64,000 nt of DNA from Chelativorans intermedius (lineage in GTDB: Bacteria; Pseudomonadota; Alphaproteobacteria; Rhizobiales; Rhizobiaceae), in the NCBI RefSeq assembly GCF_025398255.1, contig NZ_JAODNW010000001.1:186001-250000 (forward strand). The letters are read 5' to 3'. Under the pieces are notes generated by a model. The model did not search any database and had not been told where the DNA came from. It saw only the letters and a list, made by a program, of their open reading frames with translations. The translations under genes and the position numbers were made by a program. Below are positions 22,161 through 31,489 of the stretch, piece after piece; the stretch's first letter is position 1; each line of letters begins with the position of its first letter.

Positions 22161-23078
22161 ATGGATGTGAGCAGGCGGCGCTATCTGGTCTACGACGTGT
22201 TTGCAAGCACCGGGCTGTCGGGCAATCCGCTTGCCATTGTCCTCGATGCCGAAGGGCTCACGGACGCGCAGATGCAGCGGATTGCAGGCGAGTTCAACCT
22301 TTCTGAGACCGTCTTCGTGCTGCCACCGGAGAACCCGGTTCATACAGCGCGGGTGCGCATTTTCACCCCGCGGCAGGAACTGCCGTTCGCCGGGCATCCG
22401 ACGGTCGGCACCGCCATCGCCCTTTCGCAGGAGGCAGGCAAGGCCGGAGGCCACACCTCGCTCGTCGTTCTGGAGGAGAATGTCGGTTCGGTGCGCTGTG
22501 CCGTCTCGACCGCGAACGGCACCTGCTTTGCCGAGTTCGACCTGCCGCGACTGCCGCAGCGCTTTGCCTTCGATGCGCCTTCGGAGGTGGTGGCGGCGGC
22601 ACTCGGCCTGTCGCATCACGAGATCGGCTTCGAGAATCACACCATCAGCGCCTGGTCGGCCGGCGTTCCCTATGTGTGCATCCCGGTTGCGAATCTGGAG
22701 GCGGCAGGCAAGGCACGGCTCGATGCGGGCTTGTGGGAAGAGATCGCGCCGGGCGAGGGCGCCGTCGTGGGAGATCCCTACATCTACTGCCGCGAGACGG
22801 TGAACCACGATTGCGCGTTCCATGCCCGCATGTTCGCGCCGGCTGCCGGCATTCCCGAAGATCCGGCCACAGGCTCGGCCGTGGCCGCCTTCGCGGGCGC
22901 GATTCTCACGCATGACGAGCCGATGGACGGCGAGCATCGCTACTGGATCGAACAGGGAATCGAAATGGGCCGGCCCTCGCGCATCCGCCTGGAGATCGAG
23001 GTCGAGAGCATGGCGATCACCGCCGCCCGCATCGGCGGGGCGGCGGTGAAAGTGGCCGAGGGCACACTTCTTCTTTGA
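22161..23078 (+). CDS. PhzF-family epimerase/isomerase
   Basis: A 305-residue protein of the PhzF/diaminopimelate-epimerase fold. It shows VYDVFASTGLSGNPLAIV, the catalytic-Glu motif NLSETVFVLP and FAGHPTVGTA. Family members isomerise small carboxylic metabolites, and the substrate here is not predictable. GCGAAAGG precedes the ATG. There are no phenazine genes nearby. Confidence 0.88.
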   Translation: MDVSRRRYLVYDVFASTGLSGNPLAIVLDAEGLTDAQMQRIAGEFNLSETVFVLPPENPVHTARVRIFTPRQELPFAGHPTVGTAIALSQEAGKAGGHTSLVVLEENVGSVRCAVSTANGTCFAEFDLPRLPQRFAFDAPSEVVAAALGLSHHEIGFENHTISAWSAGVPYVCIPVANLEAAGKARLDAGLWEEIAPGEGAVVGDPYIYCRETVNHDCAFHARMFAPAAGIPEDPATGSAVAAFAGAILTHDEPMDGEHRYWIEQGIEMGRPSRIRLEIEVESMAITAARIGGAAVKVAEGTLLL

Positions 23079-23245
23079 CAGGAAAGGGGAAGCGTCCGAT
23101 ATGCCAAGCGCGAAGGCCGTAAGGCGATCCTGAAGCGTGTATTGGGCCTTGCAAGCCCACGTCAAACACGCTAATGAGCCCGGCATTCGCGAAGCGGCTG
23201 CCGCTTGCGGCCTGCCGTAACGGCAGGCAGGAAGACGGCAGGGGC

Positions 23246-23321
<76 letters not shown>

Positions 23322-23335
23322 ACAAAGTCTTCATT

Positions 23336-23575
23336 TTACAGCCTGCCAAAATTTTGAAGTTTGTGGCAATTCCGTTCTGATTTGCAGGGCGTATCGCTCA
23401 TTTTGTCGAGCCGTTTTTCCAGTTCCCAATCTTCCTTCGGCATGCCCCGACGCCTATCGCCGCCGTGCACGATATTCTCTGCGTTGGTCTCGAATCTGAT
23501 CGAGTTGTCTCGGCGGTTGTTGAGACCGTTTCCGTCGCGGTGATCGAACACGGGCCACTCAAATTCAGTCAACAT
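23336..23575 (-). pseudogene. HNH-endonuclease remnant beside tRNA-Lys
   Basis: A 79-codon open frame whose first half (DHRDGNGLNNRRDN and TNAENIVH) matches the HNH_3 homing/phage endonuclease pattern DH-DG-LDNRR-N followed by T-AEN. The usual N-terminal part is missing, and an in-frame stop lies 8 codons upstream of the ATG. The tail is unfamiliar. It starts only 15 bases beyond the tRNA 3' end, which is consistent with debris of an element that once inserted there. I see no copy of the tRNA 3' end nearby. Confidence 0.55.
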
Positions 23576-23627
23576 TCTGCCCGACGGCGCGTGCCATCAG
23601 GCTGCAATCGGCGGGAATCGTTCGACA

Positions 23628-23655
23628 AATAAAAAGGCCGGGCTGAGCCCGGCCT
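23628..23655 (-). terminator. Intrinsic terminator of cspA
   Basis: A perfect 10-bp stem AGGCCGGGCT/AGCCCGGCCT with a minimal loop (23635-23655) is followed on the - strand by TTTTTATTT. It lies about 60 bases beyond the cspA stop. Confidence 0.85.
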
Positions 23656-23717
23656 CACCGTCGTCCCTCGTTCCGTGCCAGTACATCCGTGGTCACGAAG
23701 GGAACGAAGCTTTTTCG

Positions 23718-23927
23718 TTAGGCAGCCTGCAGATTGTCCGCGGCGCTCTTGCCCGAGCGACGGTCCTGCACGATGTCGAAGCTCAGCTTCTGGCCTTCCA
23801 CGATCGTGCGCAGGCCTGCCCGCTCCACGGCGGAAATGTGGACGAACACGTCCGCACCGCCACTGTCGGGCTGAATGAAGCCGAAGCCACGGGTTGCATT
23901 GAAGAACTTAACGGTTCCGGTATTCAT
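23718..23927 (-). CDS. cspA: Cold-shock protein (CspA family)
   Basis: A 69-residue single-stranded nucleic-acid-binding OB-fold protein. The RNP motifs are present as RGFGFIQP and DVFVHISAV. The start at 23927 ([10 protein letters not shown]) fits the family length. The long upstream region (about 230 bases) without a gene is consistent with the long 5' leaders common in csp genes. Confidence 0.95.
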   Translation of the reverse strand: MNTGTVKFFNATRGFGFIQPDSGGADVFVHISAVERAGLRTIVEGQKLSFDIVQDRRSGKSAADNLQAA

Positions 23928-24069
23928 GACGATTTCTTTCCAATCGGTCACAGGAGTTATGCCCACCGCACCAAGAGGCCGGTGAACGGTTCAGATCGAT
24001 TTTGAAAGAGAGAATCGTCGGTGCGCCCCTGGCGCTGCAACAAACTCGGCAAGCAAGATCGATACGGTC

Positions 24070-24092
24070 ACACACATAGAGGCTATGTGTGT
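24070..24092. promoter_or_regulatory. Perfect inverted repeat upstream of cspA
   Basis: ACACACATAG and CTATGTGTGT form a 10-bp perfect inverted repeat around a 3-base spacer. It lies between the gene ending at 24164 and cspA, both on the - strand. It could be a terminator for the first, although no T-tract follows on that strand, or an operator near the cspA promoter. Confidence 0.4.
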
Positions 24093-24163
24093 TCAAAGCA
24101 AGGCTCGAAGAAAAATAAAGATCGTCGGGGAGGGTCGCTGCCCGCCGCGCTGGGGGCCGACCT

Positions 24164-24514
24164 TCATTTGATTCCCTTCCGCGGTGCCTTGGCACGGGAG
24201 AGGGGATCGCGGCGCTCCGGCGCGGTGAGAACCGCGCGTGGCCCCTCCCTGGGGTACGGGCTCTCATGCTCCTCCGCCACACGGTACAGCCTTTCATCGC
24301 GAAACGCGCTGGCAAAGCGGGTCGAAACGCCGTCTGCCGGCTTGGCCGGGATGTCGAGGAAATCGAGTTCCGCCTCGGCAGCGACGATGCGCGCGTCGGC
24401 GACCGAGCGCGCCCGCACCACCACCTCGCCAGCCGGCGCGGCGAGATCCCAGTTCGGGTCGCCCCTGGCGGCATCGGGCACCAGGCGATAGATCTTCAGC
24501 TCCTCCTTCGTCAT
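24164..24514 (-). CDS. Conserved hypothetical protein
   Basis: A 116-residue soluble protein starting MTKEELKIYRLVPDAARG. Its core VVVRARSVADARIVAAEAELDF suggests a small alpha/beta fold, with a basic tail (SRAKAPRKGIK). I do not recognise a named family. Codon use is like its neighbours. It is monocistronic between tamB and cspA on the same strand. Confidence 0.65.
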   Translation of the reverse strand: MTKEELKIYRLVPDAARGDPNWDLAAPAGEVVVRARSVADARIVAAEAELDFLDIPAKPADGVSTRFASAFRDERLYRVAEEHESPYPREGPRAVLTAPERRDPLSRAKAPRKGIK

Positions 24515-24599
24515 GGAAACGTCTCCGCTCTCTTGCTCGCGATCACAACACCCACCACGGCGGGATGGTTCCCTTGTCTGCATCGGGGCGAAATCTTTC

Positions 24600-24716
24600 C
24601 GTTCTGCGGGAACCTTCGGGCGGCCTTCGCGTTGTGGGGTGGACGGCACGCGCATTCCCCGCCACCAACCCCACGCGCTTGCGTGTCGTGTGCCGGCCCC
24701 AAGGCCGGCTTTTTTT
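24600..24716 (+). ncRNA. Candidate structured RNA ending in a + strand terminator
   Basis: No gene is read on the + strand here, yet the region ends in a textbook + strand intrinsic terminator (24692-24716). Just upstream, GTGGGGT (24634-24640) pairs with ACCCCAC (24668-24674). A competing hairpin, CACGC(24672-24676)/GCGTG(24681-24685), shares bases with it. The 5' end is a guess. It could be a small RNA, or the structure could be fortuitous. Confidence 0.3.
24692..24716 (+). terminator. Intrinsic terminator on the + strand, no + gene ahead
   Basis: GCCGGCC/GGCCGGC stem with a CCAA loop is followed by seven T on the + strand. Both flanking genes (24164-24514 and tamB) run on the - strand, where the hairpin is not followed by T residues. 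Confidence 0.6.
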
Positions 24717-24719
24717 GGC

Positions 24720-27700
24720 TCAGTAGTCCCTTTCGAAGAACACGCCGATGCTTGAATTGCCATCGGAGCCGATGGCGCCGCGCGCCTTCAGATTCTCGGT
24801 CATGTCGAGATTGATGGTGCCGCGCGTCGTGCCGTCCGAGGTGGCTTCGACGCCCAGATAGACATTCTCCTGAATGTAGCGGCCGGCGCGCACGCCGACA
24901 TTGCCTCGTTCGTCGGTAATGACATCGAGCTCGTCGAGGCCGGCCGCGCCGCGCAGCGAGCCGAGAAGCGAGGTCTGCCGCCCGCCGGCGAGCTCCGCCG
25001 CGGCGGCGGCAAGCTGGGCAAGCTGCAAGGGCGACAGCTCATTGACGCTGCGGTTGAAGATGAGACGCGCCAGCACCTCGTCTTCCGGCAATTCCGGCTG
25101 CGAAGAGAAGTTGATGGCGAGGTCGGACACGCGGCCCGCGACGGTGATGAAGATGGTGATGTCGCTGCGCTCGGCCCGGGCAACGAAATCGAGACGCGGA
25201 TCAAGATCGCCCACAAGGCTCACCGTGCCCTCGTCGAAGGTGATGCGCTGGGCAAGGATGGACAGCCGACCGCGGATGAGCTGGAAACCGCCCACCGGAT
25301 TGACGGAGGTGATGGGGCCGGTCAGCCGCACCGAGCCGCCAAGCTCGGCATCCAGGCCGCGCCCGCGCACGAAGATGCGCGCCGGTGCATCGACCGTCAC
25401 GTCGAGGCGCAGCACGCTCGGCCGTTCGCTGGGCATGGGCGTGCCGTCTTCGGCGCGTGCCCGACGCAGAGTCTGGCGCACGGGTGCCGGGGCGCCGAGG
25501 TGGCGCACATCGACGGCGTCGGCACCGCCGCCGAAATGCTCCGGCACGGCGATCTCCACCCGCTGCAGGGTGACGTTGCCGGAAAGCAGGGGATCGCGGG
25601 TCAGCGGCCCGGCGAGCGCCAGCGCGCCGCTCATCGTGGCCGTCACCAGCTCGCCATCCGTATAGCGTGCCTCGTCGAGGCGCACCGCGAGATCGGCGGG
25701 AAAGCCCGCCGCGGCATTGGTGGAGACCGTACCCGACAGCGAGACCGTGCCCCCACGGGCAAAGGTGGCCGAGACCGAGCGGATGGAGACGGTTTCGCCT
25801 TCCATGCCGAGGTCGACCTGGATGTCGTTGAGCCGCAGGTTGGTGGTCGGGTCGACGGCGCTGGCCCCCTGCACCGAAAGCGTGCCGCGGATGAGCGGAT
25901 TGTCGAGGCTGCCGCCGATCTGCGCATCGACGGCGGCCGTGCCTGTCACCTGCGTTCCCCGCTCGGCCAGCAATCGGTTCGCCAGGGCAAGGGGCAGGCT
26001 GCCCTGGGCATCCACCGCAAGCCCGCTGCCTGCAAGCGGCACGCGGCCGCTGGCGGAGACGGCAAGGCCCGCCGGGCCGGCCGCGCTGGCATTGCCGAGG
26101 GTCACGGCCCCTTCCGCAAAGCGGCCGGAGGCGGAAAGGGCCAGCGGCGCCGCGCCGAATTCGGCAAGCGCGCGCGCGGTCACGGCTCCCGCCTCCACCC
26201 TGAATTCGGCCTGCGGATTGTCGAGGCTGCCCGTCACCCGCGCGCTGCCCGTCAGCGTGCCTCCAAGCTGTTGGTCCGGCACACGTGCGTTGAGCAGCGA
26301 GAGGGGGAAGGCTTGAAGTTCTGCGTCGAGCGCCAACGCGCCGTCGCCGAGCGGCACGTCACCGACGAGGGTGGCGCGCAAGCCGCCGGGGCTCGTGGCC
26401 CGTGCGTCCAGGGCAAGGGTCTCTGCCCGTGTCGCGCCCGTGGCGGCGATGTCGAGCGAGGCGATGCCGGCCTGGCGCAGCGCGGCTGCCGCAATCGTGT
26501 TGCCGTTGAGCCTGAAAGACGCTTCGGGCTCGTCACGCGTGCCGGCGATGGTGGCCTCGCCGTCGAGCGTGCCGTCCAGTGCCAGATCGGGATTGACGGT
26601 ATTGGCTATGGAAAGCGGCACTGCGTCGATCAGCAGGGCCACGTCGAGTGCCCGCCCGATCTTGCCCTCGGCGCGCAGCCGCCCGCCGGCGATGTCCATC
26701 TCCAACGGCTCGAAGGCGATCTCCTCGCCCTGTACCGTCAGCGTCGTCGGGCGCAGCAGACGGGCGGAAACAGTGCCCTGGTCGAGCGCCGCCTCTTCGA
26801 GCGAAACCCGATAGCCGCCGTCATGAGGCGCAAAGCCGCCACGGGTGGAAATGTCGGTGCCATTGGCGAGCGCTGCAGTGACGGAAAAGCTGGTGGCATC
26901 GCCGCTGGTGCTGGCGCTGGCGTCGAGCCTGGTGACATCCACGCCACCTGCCGCCAGTCCTGCGGCCTCCAGCGTGCCCCGGATCGCCGGAACGCCAAAG
27001 AGGTCGGCGGCGTTCGCCTCCACCCTTGCGCTCTGCAGCGAAAGCCGGTCGAGGGTGACGTCCTGCAGGCTTGCGCTGAGGGTGGCGTGCTGCTCATCCT
27101 CCTGCGGTTCCAGCGAAATCGTCGCCTGCGCCGCACCTGCCGCTTCGATCAGAAAGAGCGCTGCGGCGGTGCTGAGGTTGGCGGCATCCAGGGTCAGCGC
27201 GCCCGTCAAAAGCCCCCCGGCATTCTGGTCAAGATCGCCGACGAGCCGCGTCCCGCCGGCTGTAAAACGGATGTTGCGCAGCCTGCGCCCGTCGGAAGCG
27301 AGCGTCACGTCGGACGCAAGATCGACGCGCTCGCCCGCCAGGAACGCTTCGCCCTGAAGCCTCCCGTCGAGCACCTCGTTCTCCAGCCGTCCTTGAAAGT
27401 CGATCGTGGCCTGCCGCAGCGGCTTTTCCAACAGGCGACCCTCGGGAACCATGGTCCGCAGGGAGAGGGCGAGCGTCCCGTCGCTGCCGGTGGCGCGGCC
27501 GACCGCCGTGAGGCGGCCTTCCGCGCTTCGGGAAAGAAGGGCAAGGTCGGCGAGGGCGGCATCGAAGCGGAAGTCGGCAGCCTGCGAGGCGAAGGTGCCT
27601 TGCGCCAGAAACTCCACCTGCTCGTTGGCGATGCGGAAGGCATCCGCCGTGAGCCCCTCCGGCCCGCGCGCCAGTCGGCCCGTGATGCGGGTCGCACCGG

Positions 27701-29327
27701 CAAGCAGCGCGTCCGCGCTCGGCGTGCCGATGCGCAGTTCCTCCGCACGGCTGTCGAAGGTCAGGTCGAAGGCGCCGCTGATGGGCCGCACCTCGCCATT
27801 GGCGGCAAGATCCATGCTGCCGCCCAGATCGCGTCCGGCAAGGCCGGAAAAGGGAGTCAGATCCGCTGCTTGCAGGCCGATGTCGCCGCGATAGGCGAAG
27901 TCGGAGATTTGACCGGAAAGCACGGCGGCGAAGCTGTGGCCCGCCATGCGCAGCTCGTCGAGGGCAACCGGCGCTCCGGCGCGCCATGCGCCGCTGGCGG
28001 AAAGGCGCAGCGCGTTGCCCAGCGCCTCGGCAAGGTCCGCCCGTTCGGCGACGAGTTCCTCGAGCGCGCCTTCCACGTCGAAGGTGATGCGGCGGGCCGC
28101 AGGCGTAGAGAGATTTTCCGCCACACCGCCGGCGCTGATGTTTGCCCTTTCGGCGGCGAAGGTGCCGGTGCGCAGATCCTCGATGGCCAGGGTCGCCTGC
28201 CAGTCCGCTCCGGTTTCGCCATAGCTGGCGGCAAGGCGGGCCGTGCGCAGGTAGGTCTCGCCGCCGCTGACCGGCAGGAGAACCGGCTCGCCCCGCGGAT
28301 CGGAAATCCCCGCGTCGAGCGTGAGCCTGGTGAGGAAACCGTCGCTCGCCGTATCAGCCGAGGCCCGAAGCTGCAGCGCTGCGCTCGAAAGCTCAAGCGC
28401 TTCCAGGCTCATGCCGCCGTCGCTTTTGGCGATCCCGGAAGCCTTGAGCGCGGTCTCTGCGCCGAAGAAGTCGCGGAACCGGGCGGGGACGAGTCGTGCG
28501 ATGGGTCCGCCGGCATCCACCGTAAAGGCTAGGCCCTGCGGGCGCTCGCGAAGCTGTGCCGTGCCGGAAAGCGCCGGTTGACCGGCGGCAGCGAGTGACA
28601 GCGAAAGGTCCAGGCTGCCCACCGGGCCGGCGCCGGCAAGCGTGAGGGAAAGGGGTGGCCGGCCTTCTATGTTGAGCAGATTGGCCACCACGCCGTCCTG
28701 CGGTTCTGCAAGCGCCAGGTCGAGGGTCAGTTCTTTCGTGCCGCCGGTATAGACTGCCGTCAGGGAGAGACGCCCTCCCGGACCGTCCAGCCGTTCGACC
28801 TGGAGCGCTGTGTCCACGGAGCCGGCCTCGAGCCGCAGGCGGCCCTCCAAGGATATGGCGGACTGGAGGCCGAAGACCTCCTCGCCGAAGGCGATGTTCG
28901 GAACCTCGATCTGGTCAAGGTTCACGGCGATGGGCAGCTCCGGCACGGCAAAGCCGCGCGCCTCGGGCGCGGGCAGGTTGCTGTCCTCGACCGGGCGGCG
29001 AAAGATCTCGATGGAATCGGCGGCAAGCCGGCCGATCTGAAGGCGCTGGCGCACGATGAGCGCCAGGCGGCTCCATTCTATCGTGGCATTCTCGATGCGC
29101 AGCCACATGCCTTCCCGGTCGGACACCGTGATCTCCGCGATGCTGGCCGAGGAGGAGAGCACGCCCTGGATGCCGCGAATGCGGATGCGCCGGTTGGGCG
29201 TGGAAAGCTGGTTTTCAATGAAGGACAGGAAAAAGGAGTGGTCCTCCTCGGCCTGTGCGCCATCGTCCTGGGCGGCGGCCGGAAGCGCCGAAAGCAGAAG
29301 GAGAAGGGCGAGCAGAAGACGGGTCAA
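24720..29327 (-). CDS. tamB: Translocation and assembly module protein TamB
   Basis: A 1535-residue inner-membrane-anchored, periplasm-spanning protein of the TamB/YtfN (AsmA-like) family. It works with TamA in outer-membrane protein or phospholipid transport. An N-terminal signal/anchor (LLLALLLLLSALPAAAQ) leads long beta-rich repeats. The C-terminal DUF490 domain (about 1150-1535) ends VFFERDY, a beta-signal-like end. The start codon is TTG and overlaps the tamA stop (TTGA), implying translational coupling. The opposite strand carries long open frames, which are shadows. Confidence 0.92.
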   Translation of the reverse strand: MTRLLLALLLLLSALPAAAQDDGAQAEEDHSFFLSFIENQLSTPNRRIRIRGIQGVLSSSASIAEITVSDREGMWLRIENATIEWSRLALIVRQRLQIGRLAADSIEIFRRPVEDSNLPAPEARGFAVPELPIAVNLDQIEVPNIAFGEEVFGLQSAISLEGRLRLEAGSVDTALQVERLDGPGGRLSLTAVYTGGTKELTLDLALAEPQDGVVANLLNIEGRPPLSLTLAGAGPVGSLDLSLSLAAAGQPALSGTAQLRERPQGLAFTVDAGGPIARLVPARFRDFFGAETALKASGIAKSDGGMSLEALELSSAALQLRASADTASDGFLTRLTLDAGISDPRGEPVLLPVSGGETYLRTARLAASYGETGADWQATLAIEDLRTGTFAAERANISAGGVAENLSTPAARRITFDVEGALEELVAERADLAEALGNALRLSASGAWRAGAPVALDELRMAGHSFAAVLSGQISDFAYRGDIGLQAADLTPFSGLAGRDLGGSMDLAANGEVRPISGAFDLTFDSRAEELRIGTPSADALLAGATRITGRLARGPEGLTADAFRIANEQVEFLAQGTFASQAADFRFDAALADLALLSRSAEGRLTAVGRATGSDGTLALSLRTMVPEGRLLEKPLRQATIDFQGRLENEVLDGRLQGEAFLAGERVDLASDVTLASDGRRLRNIRFTAGGTRLVGDLDQNAGGLLTGALTLDAANLSTAAALFLIEAAGAAQATISLEPQEDEQHATLSASLQDVTLDRLSLQSARVEANAADLFGVPAIRGTLEAAGLAAGGVDVTRLDASASTSGDATSFSVTAALANGTDISTRGGFAPHDGGYRVSLEEAALDQGTVSARLLRPTTLTVQGEEIAFEPLEMDIAGGRLRAEGKIGRALDVALLIDAVPLSIANTVNPDLALDGTLDGEATIAGTRDEPEASFRLNGNTIAAAALRQAGIASLDIAATGATRAETLALDARATSPGGLRATLVGDVPLGDGALALDAELQAFPLSLLNARVPDQQLGGTLTGSARVTGSLDNPQAEFRVEAGAVTARALAEFGAAPLALSASGRFAEGAVTLGNASAAGPAGLAVSASGRVPLAGSGLAVDAQGSLPLALANRLLAERGTQVTGTAAVDAQIGGSLDNPLIRGTLSVQGASAVDPTTNLRLNDIQVDLGMEGETVSIRSVSATFARGGTVSLSGTVSTNAAAGFPADLAVRLDEARYTDGELVTATMSGALALAGPLTRDPLLSGNVTLQRVEIAVPEHFGGGADAVDVRHLGAPAPVRQTLRRARAEDGTPMPSERPSVLRLDVTVDAPARIFVRGRGLDAELGGSVRLTGPITSVNPVGGFQLIRGRLSILAQRITFDEGTVSLVGDLDPRLDFVARAERSDITIFITVAGRVSDLAINFSSQPELPEDEVLARLIFNRSVNELSPLQLAQLAAAAAELAGGRQTSLLGSLRGAAGLDELDVITDERGNVGVRAGRYIQENVYLGVEATSDGTTRGTINLDMTENLKARGAIGSDGNSSIGVFFERDY

Positions 29328-31255
29328 AACGCTTGTCCTATTCCAACGTAAAGCGCCACCGACGGGTCGTCGGGGCGTGGATCGAGGGGCACGGCAAGGT
29401 CGAGCCGGATGGGGCCGAAACCGGTCTGGTAGCGCAACCCCGCGCCGACACCGATGCGCAGGTCTTCGGCAAAGTCGGGGAAGGCTTCCGCTCCGACATA
29501 GCCAGCGTCCACGAAGCCGACGAGGCCGATACTGTCGGTCACCCGCGTGCGCAATTCCAGCGAGCCTTCGATGAGGGAGCGCCCGCCGGCGACACCGTCT
29601 CCGGTCTCCACGCCGATGTTGCGATAGCCATAGCCGCGCACCGAACCGCCGCCGCCGGCAAAGAACAGCTTGTCGGGCGGCGTCTCTGCCACCGGCGGGT
29701 CGAGCAACGCGCCAAGCTTGATCCGGCCGGCGATCACGAAGCGGCTTTCGGTGTCGAGGCTGTAATAGCCGCGTGCCTCGGCTTCCATGCGCAGAGCCGC
29801 GTTACCATATTCGAACTCGTAGAAGGGCTCCAGCGTGAAGTCGGTGAAGAAGCCCCGTGTCGCATCGGCCGCGCTGTCGCGCGTGTCGTAGGTAAGGCCG
29901 CCGAGAAGGCCGGTGGTCACGAAATCGCGCTGGCCAAAGACGTCGTCGAAACGGGCATAGCCGCCTGTCGCGAAGAGGCGGGCCGAAAGCTGCTCGGAGA
30001 AGCGGTGTGCGAAGCCGATCCTGCCGGAAACGCCGGTGCGCGTGTAAGCGTCGAGCACCTCGCGGTCGCCGTGTACGGAGACGATGAAATCCGTCTCTGG
30101 CGTATAGATGCCGGGCTTCGTGAAGGTCGTGCCGACATGATAGGTGTATTTCGACGGGTCGATCGTCTCCCCGATGCCGGAGACCCGGCCTTCTACCCGA
30201 AGCCGCTCGGCCTGGCCGAACAGGTTGCGGTGCAGCCAGAAGGCTTCGAGGCCCAACCCGTCCAGGGTGGAGTAGGAGCCGCCGACGCCGAAGCGGCGCG
30301 GCAGCCGCTCCTGCACGATCACATCGATAGGCAGGCTCCCATCCGGCGCGATCTCCTCGGCTTCCTCGATGCGCGCTGCGCGAAAGACCTCAAGGCGGGC
30401 CAGGCGCTCGCTCGCCCTCTTTAGATCGTCCGGATCGTACTCCGCGCCGGGGATGAGTCCCGTCTGCCGGGCGACGAAAGCCGCATCCATGCGCTGCGTG
30501 CCGGTGATGGAAACCGGCCCGAAGACGGCGCGCGCACCCGGTTCGACCGCCAGCGTGGCGTCGATGCTGTCGGTGTCGTGTGCGGCGATGATGCGCTGCT
30601 CGATGATCCTTGCCTTGGGGTGGCCCTGTTGCCGCCAGGCTTCCACCGCGAGGCGGCCGGCGCGCAGGATGGCACCGCTGCGTGCCGGCTCGCCGACGCG
30701 GAAGCCGTCGTCCGAGGGCGAGGGCACCTTGTCCTTGTCGTCGGTTGCCGGCGGCGCCTGATTGACGATGCGGGCTTCGGCAAAGCGGAAGAGCGGGCCG
30801 GGATCAACCCTGACGCGCACGGCCGCGGGGCTTGCAAACTCCACGTCGGGCAGCAGGTCATCGGCTTCCTGACCGTCGATGGTGATGGAGATGGTGCCGC
30901 CATAGCGCCCCTCGGCATAGAGCGCGTCGAGAATCCGGCGATAGTCGCCTCGCGCCTTGACGAGAAGGCCGGCGGCGCCCGATGCCGGTTTTTCCCGATC
31001 GTTCCAGAGGTTGGAAGCATTCTTCAATGCTTCCTCGATGGCGCTGTCTTTGCCGGCAACCTCGAATTCCACCGCATAGGGTTGCGGCGTGCCGATGACC
31101 TCTTCCTGTTCGGTCTTGTCCTGGCGCTCGAAAAGGCGCAGGCCGAAGATTTCGAGCGCCGAGGCGGTCGCCGGCGCGCCGGCCAGCGCGGCAAAGGTGA
31201 GAGCCGCCGCGCACGAACGCAGAAGGCGTCGAGCATCCGCAATACTCTTGCTCAC
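29324..31255 (-). CDS. tamA: Outer-membrane assembly protein TamA (Omp85 family)
   Basis: A 643-residue outer-membrane beta-barrel. The signal peptide ends around residue 34 (ATASALE). POTRA-like periplasmic domains lie at about 50-310. The Omp85 barrel (about 330-643) has the FFAGGGGSVRGYGYRNIG motif of the conserved barrel-loop region and ends in phenylalanine (VGIGQAF). The GTG start at 31255 follows GAAGGAGAGGGA. It is cotranscribed with tamB. Confidence 0.92.
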   Translation of the reverse strand: MSKSIADARRLLRSCAAALTFAALAGAPATASALEIFGLRLFERQDKTEQEEVIGTPQPYAVEFEVAGKDSAIEEALKNASNLWNDREKPASGAAGLLVKARGDYRRILDALYAEGRYGGTISITIDGQEADDLLPDVEFASPAAVRVRVDPGPLFRFAEARIVNQAPPATDDKDKVPSPSDDGFRVGEPARSGAILRAGRLAVEAWRQQGHPKARIIEQRIIAAHDTDSIDATLAVEPGARAVFGPVSITGTQRMDAAFVARQTGLIPGAEYDPDDLKRASERLARLEVFRAARIEEAEEIAPDGSLPIDVIVQERLPRRFGVGGSYSTLDGLGLEAFWLHRNLFGQAERLRVEGRVSGIGETIDPSKYTYHVGTTFTKPGIYTPETDFIVSVHGDREVLDAYTRTGVSGRIGFAHRFSEQLSARLFATGGYARFDDVFGQRDFVTTGLLGGLTYDTRDSAADATRGFFTDFTLEPFYEFEYGNAALRMEAEARGYYSLDTESRFVIAGRIKLGALLDPPVAETPPDKLFFAGGGGSVRGYGYRNIGVETGDGVAGGRSLIEGSLELRTRVTDSIGLVGFVDAGYVGAEAFPDFAEDLRIGVGAGLRYQTGFGPIRLDLAVPLDPRPDDPSVALYVGIGQAF

Positions 31256-31489
31256 GCTCCCTCTCCTTCGGCGCGGATCACACCGCCCCTTTGAAACGAT
31301 CTTTGCCCAGCATGGGCGGAATGCCTTAAAGAAACAGCCTTTGCAACTGCTGGTGCAAGCTAATCATATCCCCGCTGATGCACCAATGGGACATTTTGAC
31401 GGCGAGTGTGGGAAAGGGGCCACGATGGTGGGCAAAGGACGCAAAGCCTCTTATCCTTGGGCCGCTGACCGCACAACGGATGAAAGCAT

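Noticed and set aside
25500-28532. 1010-codon open frame on the + strand opposite tamB
   Set aside because: A shadow produced by high GC content; its composition is low in hydrophobic residues with irregular His/Gly/Arg content, while the - strand frame has full TamB similarity.
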